From a virus, in the IMG/VR virus record IMGVR_UViG_3300036826_000115, positions 1-52,037 of that record: a stretch of 52,037 nt of DNA; one strand, written 5' to 3'. Both the position numbers and the translations under genes were made by a program. Under the pieces are notes generated by a model that was given only the letters and a program-made list of their open reading frames with translations, was not told the origin of the DNA and ran no database searches. Shown piece by piece: positions 45,767 through 52,037 of the stretch (the first letter of the stretch is position 1; the number at the start of each line of letters is the position of its first letter).

Positions 45767-46460
45767 TCACAAGCTCTACGTCGTGGTCTTGTCCACACAG
45801 CGTCCGCAGAACGTGGCGATGATGACCATGAAGATCGGCTCCGCGACATGGTGCGTCCCTCGGGGCGAGGTGGACGCATATCGCAGCGAGGGGGCGAAGC
45901 ACTTCATCACCGATGGTGGCGGCAATGTCGCGTCGGCGCGCAACGTCGCACTCCATCACGCTCGCAAGCTCAAGCTCCCATGTCTTCAGATGGACGATGA
46001 TCTCATCAGTATGAAACTCGCCAACGACGGTCGGGCGCGACCTATCCGGTTCCCCGCTGCCGCCGTTCTCATGGCGAATCTATTGGAGGCCACACCCTTC
46101 AAGCTCGCGGCCTCCAACATCGTGACCAACGCGATCTACGTGAAGCATCCGGTCACACAGAACAAGACGATCAACGGCGGGATGTTGCTCATCCTCCCCA
46201 CCAAGCTCTCCTTCGATCCGGAGCAACAGGTTAGCGAGGACATCGACTACGCACTCCGTCATCACGAGGTCTACGGCGGCTACCTCCGTATCGACTGTCT
46301 GATGACCGCCTTCCGTCATCGGCAAGCTGGCGGTGTCCAGGTGTACCGTGATCGTGAATGGGATCGTCGCGGCACCGAGATGCTAAAGCGGAAGTGGGGC
46401 GACAAGGTGCGCGACCGACAGTCGAAAGACAATCCCTACCACGTCCTCGTGAACTTGTGA
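45747..46460 (+). CDS. Glycosyltransferase 2, TET-associated type (GT-A fold)
   Basis: 237 residues. YVVVLSTQRPQNVAMMTMKI, GGGNVASARNVALHHARKLK and LPCLQMDDDLISMK with D83-D85 give the GT-A nucleotide and metal sites. KTINGGMLLILPTKLSFDPE and QQVSEDIDYALRHHEVYGGY follow as in base-modifying glycosyltransferases. It shares fold signature but little sequence with glycosyltransferase 1, so it may add a second sugar or another linkage. It starts 20 bases before the small-subunit stop. Confidence 0.75.
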   Translation: MIRTFGNHKLYVVVLSTQRPQNVAMMTMKIGSATWCVPRGEVDAYRSEGAKHFITDGGGNVASARNVALHHARKLKLPCLQMDDDLISMKLANDGRARPIRFPAAAVLMANLLEATPFKLAASNIVTNAIYVKHPVTQNKTINGGMLLILPTKLSFDPEQQVSEDIDYALRHHEVYGGYLRIDCLMTAFRHRQAGGVQVYRDREWDRRGTEMLKRKWGDKVRDRQSKDNPYHVLVNL

Positions 46461-46521
46461 GCCGGGTGTCTGCGCGCTCATTGGCGCAGACAGTAATGAC
46501 CAGCGATAACGGCGACCCGGC
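46461..46521 (+). promoter_or_regulatory. Nested inverted repeat before terL with a 15-codon leader
   Basis: Outer arms GCCGGGT (46461-46467) and ACCCGGC (46515-46521), inner arms GTCTGCGC (46468-46475) and GCGCAGAC (46484-46491). An ATG at 46496 opens a 15-codon frame (MTSDNGDPALLLWRH) that ends at 46543, beyond the GTG start of terL at 46531. There is no good Shine-Dalgarno for terL, so coupling through the leader peptide is plausible. Confidence 0.5.
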
Positions 46522-46530
46522 TCTCCTCTT

Positions 46531-48060
46531 GTGGCGACACTGACCGAGAAGCGGCTCCAGCGGGTCAAGCGGGCGCTCGCGAACCCGGTCTTCTTCGCCG
46601 AGACGTACTACCGGCCCTACGATCAGCATTGGGTCGAGATGATGCCGCCCTTCTCACAGGAGATGCTGCGATTCATCCGTCAGACACAGCGCGGCGTCGT
46701 GATGCTGCCGCCCGAGTTCATGAAGACGACGATCTGCTCGCAGGTCTATCCGCTCTGGTTGACCTACAGAAGCGCCGTCATGAAGAAGATGATGCGCGGT
46801 ATGTTGGCCTCGGAGGAAGAGGGCCTCGCTGCCGCCAACCTCGCGGTGATCGCGTGGCATATCGAGAACAACGAGTTTCTCGCACGCGATTTCGTAGATA
46901 GCAAGGGGAAAGCGCTCGTGTTCCCCGACCCGACCGAAGAGTGCTGGCGCTACGACGCCATCATCGTCAACAGACCGGGCGCAAGTAAAGATCCGACCTG
47001 GCAGGCGAAGGGCCTCGACTCCAAGGGCGTGCAGGGACGAAGAATCGACTGTCTCATCGCCGACGACCTCGTAACCCCGAAGAACGCCATGAGCCCGACG
47101 CTCCGACGACGCGCCCTCGACTTCTGGGATCTCCAGTTCGAGACACGTCTGGTGGCGAGTGGTCAGGCCGTGGTGTGCGGGAACTTCAACGACATCCGCG
47201 ATCTACTCAGCACGCTCGCCATCCGTCCCGGCTACTCGACGTTCAAGCGCCCCAGCATCCACTCCGTCGAAGACCCCTCCGAGCCACCCAAGGAGTCGGA
47301 TCTCAACAACGAGGAGCGGAGCGTCCTCACGTGGCCCAGCGTGTGGACCCGCAAGCGGCTCATGCAGGAACGTCAGTCCAAGCCTCAGCGCTTCCGGCGT
47401 ATCCACCTGTTGGACAGCCGTGCCGAGATGGGCGAGCAGCTCAAGGTGGAGTGGATGCAGGTGATCGATCCCACCGAGACACCGCTCAAGTACGCGAGGT
47501 ACTACATCGGCCTCGACCCAGCGCCCGGGAGTGGGGAGGACGACGCCGACTATTTCAACATCACGGTTGGGGCACTCCACGGGAGTAACCTCGATGTCGT
47601 TGAGATCCGTGACGTCAGAGCTGACGTACCGCGCCAAGTTGATCTGGTTGGGCTCATGCACGATCGCTATCAACGCCTCGGAATGGGTGTTGTGGCGATT
47701 GGATGCGCTCGTATCACGTTGGATCGTTACTTCCGTGGAGCGCTCACCATCGCCCGGAAGGACCTCGGGCACAAGATCGTCGAGGTCTCCATCGCCGGGA
47801 ACAAGGAAGAGCGGCTCGAAAGCCTCGGTCCCTACGCCCAGTCCGGGTTCTTGCGAGTGTGGGAACAGATGTGGCTGGGGCTCCTGTCCGATGCTACGGA
47901 TCAATGGCAGGAGTTGAGCCTGTACGAGCAGTGGCGGGACTTCCCGCAGGCGCGGCACGATGACAAGCTGGACGGCCTTGACGTGATGATCCGTACGGCG
48001 CGTGAGTTCGCCAACGTGGCGGATGTGGAGTACGAGTTGGAGGTGTTGACCTCAGAATGA
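46531..48060 (+). CDS. terL: Terminase large subunit (packaging ATPase/nuclease)
   Basis: 509 residues, GTG start. It drives DNA into the capsid and cuts it. GVVMLPPEFMKTTICSQVYP is in the Walker A place with the degenerate form seen in many phages. RRIDCLIADDLV is Walker B with acidic pair. The nuclease has YIGLDPAPGSGEDDADYF, then KIVEVSIAGNKEERL, and the final RHDDKLDGLDVMI acid cluster, an RNase H-like set. The length is normal. The stop overlaps a small zinc-finger gene (ATGA). Confidence 0.9.
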   Translation: MATLTEKRLQRVKRALANPVFFAETYYRPYDQHWVEMMPPFSQEMLRFIRQTQRGVVMLPPEFMKTTICSQVYPLWLTYRSAVMKKMMRGMLASEEEGLAAANLAVIAWHIENNEFLARDFVDSKGKALVFPDPTEECWRYDAIIVNRPGASKDPTWQAKGLDSKGVQGRRIDCLIADDLVTPKNAMSPTLRRRALDFWDLQFETRLVASGQAVVCGNFNDIRDLLSTLAIRPGYSTFKRPSIHSVEDPSEPPKESDLNNEERSVLTWPSVWTRKRLMQERQSKPQRFRRIHLLDSRAEMGEQLKVEWMQVIDPTETPLKYARYYIGLDPAPGSGEDDADYFNITVGALHGSNLDVVEIRDVRADVPRQVDLVGLMHDRYQRLGMGVVAIGCARITLDRYFRGALTIARKDLGHKIVEVSIAGNKEERLESLGPYAQSGFLRVWEQMWLGLLSDATDQWQELSLYEQWRDFPQARHDDKLDGLDVMIRTAREFANVADVEYELEVLTSE

Positions 48061-48242
48061 TCGGCTTCCTGCGCGGTCCCATCCCCTCCAACAAGACGGT
48101 CGTCGTCCAATGTCACGGGCCATGTGGACGTTCCCATGTGTTGTGGTCACCGACGGTGACGGGTGTCCTTGTCTGCCCGTATTGCAACACCCGGCTCCTC
48201 ACCGAGAACTCCGAGCGGTTCCCTCACACACTGGCGCGCTGA
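48057..48242 (+). CDS. Small zinc-finger protein between terminase and portal
   Basis: 61 residues. VVQCHGPCGRSHVLWSPTVT and LVCPYCNTRLLTEN: two CxxC-like pairs with a His close by. Coupled to terL by ATGA, followed by the portal gene 18 bases later. It may help packaging or DNA recognition. Confidence 0.75.
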   Translation: MIGFLRGPIPSNKTVVVQCHGPCGRSHVLWSPTVTGVLVCPYCNTRLLTENSERFPHTLAR

Positions 48243-48259
48243 AACCGTAAGCTGAGCTC

Positions 48260-49792
48260 GTGGACGCGGTGGAGCACCTCGAAAAGAGCCATGACATCGT
48301 GGTGGCGGGGCTCCATCTGACCGGCACGACCACGCAGAAACCGAGCAAGAACGAGGTCCAGACGCCAGAGAACGCGCTGGAGCCTCCGGTCAACCTGGAT
48401 GCGCTTGCGAAGCTCAGCCAGATCAACTCCCTTCGGCGCTCTATCATCGACGCGATCGCGACCAACGTGGTCGGTCTGGGCTACGGAGTCGATGTCGCCG
48501 AGGGTCACGAGGAGGAGGTTCCCGACCCACGCGAGGCGGGCCGGGAACTCTCCGCCATGCTGGAGGCGCTGGCGATGCGCGACACTCGTATGGATCGCCC
48601 CTCCTTCACACAGTTGATGAAGGCCGTCAAGACCGACGAGGAAGAGGTCGGCTGGGGCTTCATCGAGGTGAGCCGTAACAAGCTGGACGGGAAGATCGAC
48701 GGGTTGTTCCACTGCCCAGGGAAGCTGATGCGTAGGCTGAAGGACCGGTCTGGCTACGTGCTATTGGACGAGCAGGACAAGGAAGAGACGACCACCTTCT
48801 ACAACTTCGGTGAGAAGGTCGAGTATGACTCCAGCTACGAGCCGACCGGCACTCTCGCGCCGGGCCACGGCTGGAACACGAACGAGGTCATCTGCTTCCG
48901 TCTATATACGTCTGAGAGCAGGGATTACGGGCTCCCACGGGACGTCGGGGCGGCCCTTGAGTATGCGGGCGACAAGCTCGCCGCCGAGTACAACGTGTCC
49001 TTCTTCGATGCCGGTGGGACTCCTCCGACGCTGCTGTTCATCCGGGCGGAGGGCGAGGACCAGATGGGGCAGCGGACGACGTTCCGCGTGCCGCAACAGA
49101 CCGTCGCCCGCATCGCCAACACTATCAAGTCCGATACCGGACATCGTGATCGTGTCGCTATCATCCCGCTCCCGCAGAACTCTGCTGTGGACAAGGTCAC
49201 GCTCGGAGAGATCGCAGAGCGCGACATGGGCTTCGTCAAGTACCGGGCGGACAATACGCAGCGGATCCTCTCGGCCTTCCGTATGCAGCCCATCTTCGTG
49301 GGTCTCCAATCGGAAGGCCGCTACGACGCAGAGGTCCAGCGCAGCATCACACTGGAGCAGTTGTTCGATCCTGAGCAGGATCGCTACGAGGACCGCCTAC
49401 GCGGGACACTCCTGAAGGACCTCGGGTTCCTCAACCTGAAGATGAAGTTCAAGCGTATGGCGGTGGAGAGCGACAGCGCTCGTCGCGAGTCGGCCCAGAA
49501 GATGGCCGAGGCAGCCGCGATCAACGTCCGCGAGTTCCGTGAGGCGCACGGCTACGGTCCGCTCCCCGAGGCTCCGGAGGGTGCAGTCCCCGACGCGGGT
49601 CAGTACCCGGCGGGTATCAACGACCGGCTGGTCAACACGGGGACACCGAGGGGTGCTGAAAATCGCAATGACACCAGTGACCAGCGTGGTCTACGTCCTG
49701 GCCTGGCCGACCGCGTCCAGCGCAGCACGGACAACGAACTGGCAACGCAGCATGAGCGACAGGTGACGAATGGCGGTCCACCTCCTCAGTGA
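48260..49792 (+). CDS. Portal protein
   Basis: 510 residues, GTG start. It forms the dodecameric DNA gate. INSLRRSIIDAIATNVVGLG, VICFRLYTSESRDYGLPRDV and LEYAGDKLAAEYNVSFFDAG, GTPPTLLFIRAEGE are the usual landmarks of PBSX/SPP1-like portals (the Y-G-x-P-x-x-x-x-A pattern). An acidic to polar C-terminal tail (about 440-510) overlaps the next gene start by 23 bases. Confidence 0.88.
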   Translation: MDAVEHLEKSHDIVVAGLHLTGTTTQKPSKNEVQTPENALEPPVNLDALAKLSQINSLRRSIIDAIATNVVGLGYGVDVAEGHEEEVPDPREAGRELSAMLEALAMRDTRMDRPSFTQLMKAVKTDEEEVGWGFIEVSRNKLDGKIDGLFHCPGKLMRRLKDRSGYVLLDEQDKEETTTFYNFGEKVEYDSSYEPTGTLAPGHGWNTNEVICFRLYTSESRDYGLPRDVGAALEYAGDKLAAEYNVSFFDAGGTPPTLLFIRAEGEDQMGQRTTFRVPQQTVARIANTIKSDTGHRDRVAIIPLPQNSAVDKVTLGEIAERDMGFVKYRADNTQRILSAFRMQPIFVGLQSEGRYDAEVQRSITLEQLFDPEQDRYEDRLRGTLLKDLGFLNLKMKFKRMAVESDSARRESAQKMAEAAAINVREFREAHGYGPLPEAPEGAVPDAGQYPAGINDRLVNTGTPRGAENRNDTSDQRGLRPGLADRVQRSTDNELATQHERQVTNGGPPPQ

Positions 49793-51395
49793 CGTTGACG
49801 TCGTCGCGATCAGTCTCGTAGACAAGGGCGCGAACAAGCGGAAGTTCTACCTCCGGAAGAAAGAAGAAGGCTGGAAGACCGAGGAAGAGTTCGAGATCCC
49901 AGGACCAGCTCGCCTCGTCAAGACGGACGATTGGTCAACCGTCTACTGTGTTGTCGCCGAACCCGGTTGGCGTGAGAATCCCGGCGTCGGCGCGAGCACC
50001 GACCTGGAAGACGAGTGGGCGTCCCCCGATGAGATCCGCAAGGCCGCGCACAAGTTCATGCGGAACGGGGCGCTCGTCAACAAGATGCACGAGACACTGG
50101 ATCCGTACGGCTCCGTGGTCGAGAACTTCGTGGCCCAGTCCACCTTCCTCGTCGGAGAAGAGCTGGTCAAGGAGGGTGCATGGCTCGTCGGCATCGAACC
50201 CACCGAAGAAGGGAAGCTCGCCATCGAGAAGGGCGAGTTCACGGGTATCAGTATCCAGGGCAGCGGTGTCCGCAAGCTCGTCGAAAAAGGCGACCCCAAG
50301 GGTGCCGAAGGACCAGACGCCAAGAAGTGCCCCTCCTGTGGGGGGACTGTCAAGGCTGATGTCAAGACGTGTCAGAACTGTGGTCATAGCTTCGTGTCGA
50401 AAGCGGAGTTGACGGCTGCGGGCCGCAAGAAGTTGCCCACGGGAGCGTTCGTCTTCCCGAAAGAGAAGCGCTACCCGATTCACGACAAGGCTCACGCCGC
50501 GAACGCCCTCGCACGCTCCAGTGGGAAGCCCGAGGAGGCTACCGTCAAGCGCGTCGTGTGTTCCCGCTACCCCGACCTCCCCGCCTGTCAGATCAAGAAA
50601 GTCGCCGGACCTCCTGGTACGGATATCAGTCGGAATCAGGCGGCTGCTCGCGGCCCGCTCCGCCATCTCATCGCCTTCTACATGAAGAAGCCGCACCCGT
50701 TCACGGCGTGCGTGCGTGACAACACGAAGCGCTTCGGACCCGAACGAGCGAAGCGTGTGTGCGCGACCCTGAAGGACCTCGGCACCGGGACGACGAAGTG
50801 GCGTCACGGTGGAAAGCAGATCACCAAAGCGGAGGACATTCCCGACGAGCTTCTGGAGTTCTGGTGGTTGTCCCTGAGTCGGGAAGGGCTGACCAAGGAG
50901 GACATTGAGTTCATCGTGGAAGGTCTAGAGAAGCAGGAAGGTACGCTGCGGTCAGTGGAAGACCACGAGAACACCGGCTGGCTCCGCGCCATCGGCATCA
51001 AGCTCGGCATCAGCAAGGAGGAGGCCGAGCAACTCGTAGACGAGGAAACAGGAGAGGAGGAGGCCCAGGTGTCGGAAGCCAGCTCCGACGAGCGGCTGAC
51101 CAAGATGGAGGAGTCGATCGAGAAGACGTCAAAGGACGTCAAGGCGCTCGCTGATCGGCTCGCAGACATCGCTGAGAAGCTCGCCGGAAAGAACAAGGAG
51201 GAGGAGGAAGCTCCGCCTCCGGACCCCACCGCCGAGGTCTACCATCGCTTGGAGGAGGTTTCCAAGTCGTTGGATGAGCTCACGAAGGATGTGGAGAAGC
51301 TCTCTGAGGGCTCCACCAGCCAGGAGAACGGCTCGAAGAAGGAGCCAGTCTCGAAGTCCGACCACCCGCTCGCGGGCCTCCTGTTCGAGGAGTGA
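49770..51395 (+). CDS. Prohead protease/scaffold fusion, XkdF-like
   Basis: 541 residues. The N-terminal 170 residues match XkdF-like serine proteases (EIPGPARLVKTDDWSTVYCV, KAAHKFMRNGALVNKMHETL, VKEGAWLVGIEPTEEGKLAI, GEFTGISIQGSG), with H/S residues in the expected places. Then come two insertions: a zinc ribbon (CPSCGGTVKADVKTCQNCGH, about 187-206) and a basic domain (about 290-350, HLIAFYMKKPHPFTACVRDN, RFGPERAKRVCATL). The C-terminal 170 residues are acidic coiled coil, as in scaffolds. Protease and scaffold in one gene is known; the two inserted domains are not usual. Confidence 0.8.
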   Translation: MAVHLLSDVDVVAISLVDKGANKRKFYLRKKEEGWKTEEEFEIPGPARLVKTDDWSTVYCVVAEPGWRENPGVGASTDLEDEWASPDEIRKAAHKFMRNGALVNKMHETLDPYGSVVENFVAQSTFLVGEELVKEGAWLVGIEPTEEGKLAIEKGEFTGISIQGSGVRKLVEKGDPKGAEGPDAKKCPSCGGTVKADVKTCQNCGHSFVSKAELTAAGRKKLPTGAFVFPKEKRYPIHDKAHAANALARSSGKPEEATVKRVVCSRYPDLPACQIKKVAGPPGTDISRNQAAARGPLRHLIAFYMKKPHPFTACVRDNTKRFGPERAKRVCATLKDLGTGTTKWRHGGKQITKAEDIPDELLEFWWLSLSREGLTKEDIEFIVEGLEKQEGTLRSVEDHENTGWLRAIGIKLGISKEEAEQLVDEETGEEEAQVSEASSDERLTKMEESIEKTSKDVKALADRLADIAEKLAGKNKEEEEAPPPDPTAEVYHRLEEVSKSLDELTKDVEKLSEGSTSQENGSKKEPVSKSDHPLAGLLFEE

Positions 51396-51398
51396 GTG

Positions 51399-52037
51399 AT
51401 GGATCGTAGAGAAGCTCTTAACAAGGCCACCATCACCACCTCGGGTGTCGGGACCGGACTGCTCTCGGCCGAGCGTGGGCGCACCTTCATCCGGCAGTTG
51501 AAGGAGAAGGGCGTCCTATCCTCGAAGATGACGCAGGACACCCGCACTGCCGCGACCGGCGTCGTGGATAAGATCGCGACGGGTGCTCGCATCATCCGTG
51601 GCGCGACCGAGAATGCGGATGACGGCTACCGCGTCGGGGCGACCTTCACCCAGGTCCCCTATACGACCGCCAAGATCCGGCTCCCCTGGGAGATCACAGA
51701 GGACGCGCTCCACGAAAACCTGGAGGACGGGAACCTCGAGAGCATCATGCTCGACGAGATGACCAACCAGTTCTCATACGACCTGGAGGACCTCGACATC
51801 AACGGCGACACCGCTGCTGGTGCCGGTGCAGACCAGGCATTCCTCCAGATCAACGATGGTATCCTCAAGTTGGTGGCGACCGCGAACGTCGCGGGGCGCA
51901 ACATCAGCGGCGCGACACCTGGGACCTTCGGCAAGGACCAGATGTTCGACATGATCTACGCGATGCCGAACAAGTACCGGAACCAGCCCGGCGTGTCGTG
52001 GATCATGTCCCCAGCCCGTCAGATCTCCTGGTGGGAG
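51399..52037 (+). CDS. Major capsid protein, N-terminal part (continues at base 1)
   Basis: ATG at 51399 behind GAGGAGTGAGTG. The first 213 codons are present here; the last 147 bases are the terminal overlap. It starts MDRREALNKATITTSGVGTG and has the acidic helix region (LHENLEDGNLESIMLDEMTN). Joined to 1-456 the protein has 315 residues. See the first CDS entry for the role. Confidence 0.85.
   Translation, partial: MDRREALNKATITTSGVGTGLLSAERGRTFIRQLKEKGVLSSKMTQDTRTAATGVVDKIATGARIIRGATENADDGYRVGATFTQVPYTTAKIRLPWEITEDALHENLEDGNLESIMLDEMTNQFSYDLEDLDINGDTAAGAGADQAFLQINDGILKLVATANVAGRNISGATPGTFGKDQMFDMIYAMPNKYRNQPGVSWIMSPARQISWWE
51891..52037. repeat. Terminal direct repeat, right copy (contig closure)
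   Basis: 147 bases equal to the start of the window except T/C at 51911. The genome closes at this point inside the major capsid gene. Confidence 0.95.

Overview
The window is a complete, circularly closing genome of a siphovirus-like tailed phage of an actinobacterial host, about 51.9 kb unique. Bases 1-147 repeat at 51891-52037 with one synonymous difference, so the contig is a circle cut inside the major capsid gene. An actinobacterial host is suggested by the high GC content, a mycobacterial-type IHF-like protein, an Rpf-like secreted muralytic enzyme, a ReqiPepy6 Gp37-like tail protein and an apparently leaderless promoter. No integrase, DNA polymerase, primase or replicative helicase was recognised, so the phage looks virulent (or at least shows no lysogeny module) and dependent on host replication.

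Plus-strand late arm (42.9 kb through the junction to 18.9 kb). It opens with a DNA-modification cassette: a ParB-like protein, a TET-associated-type glycosyltransferase, a TET/JBP-type 2OG-Fe(II) dioxygenase, a helix-turn-helix protein (terminase small subunit candidate) and a second glycosyltransferase. Then follow the large terminase, portal, XkdF-type protease/scaffold fusion and major capsid protein. After the junction come the neck genes (with a 785-residue collagen-like fibre between them), tail tube, frameshifted tail chaperones, tape measure, distal tail and hub proteins, several fibre or lectin-like proteins, two holin-like proteins, a secreted collagen-like peptide and an NlpC/P60-type endolysin.

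Minus-strand arm (42.8 kb down to 18.86 kb). It carries about fifty small, mostly overlapping genes, apparently early. Recognisable ones are a RusA-type resolvase, an mIHF-like protein, a possible single-strand annealing protein, winged-helix and zinc-ribbon proteins, a SLOG-family protein, an HNH endonuclease, an Rpf-like transglycosylase and a lipoprotein. Three tRNA-like genes are interspersed, all with odd anticodon or T arms. Several genes are too short for ordinary callers or lack a standard start codon.

Regulation. Four minus-strand units are preceded by a shared element (an 8-bp palindrome TCGGCCGA about 23 bp upstream of a -10-like hexamer). A separate TTGGGT-17-TAGAAT promoter sits six bases before an ATG and predicts a leaderless mRNA. 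Four minus-strand leaders share an RNA hairpin whose hexaloop AAUCCC is invariant while the stem changes sequence but stays paired. Wobble pairs in two of them are allowed only on the minus-sense transcript. This RNA family, the two related proteins it leads, and a possible amber readthrough with a GC hairpin just downstream are the least expected features here. The cassette for modified cytosine lacks a recognisable C5-methyltransferase.
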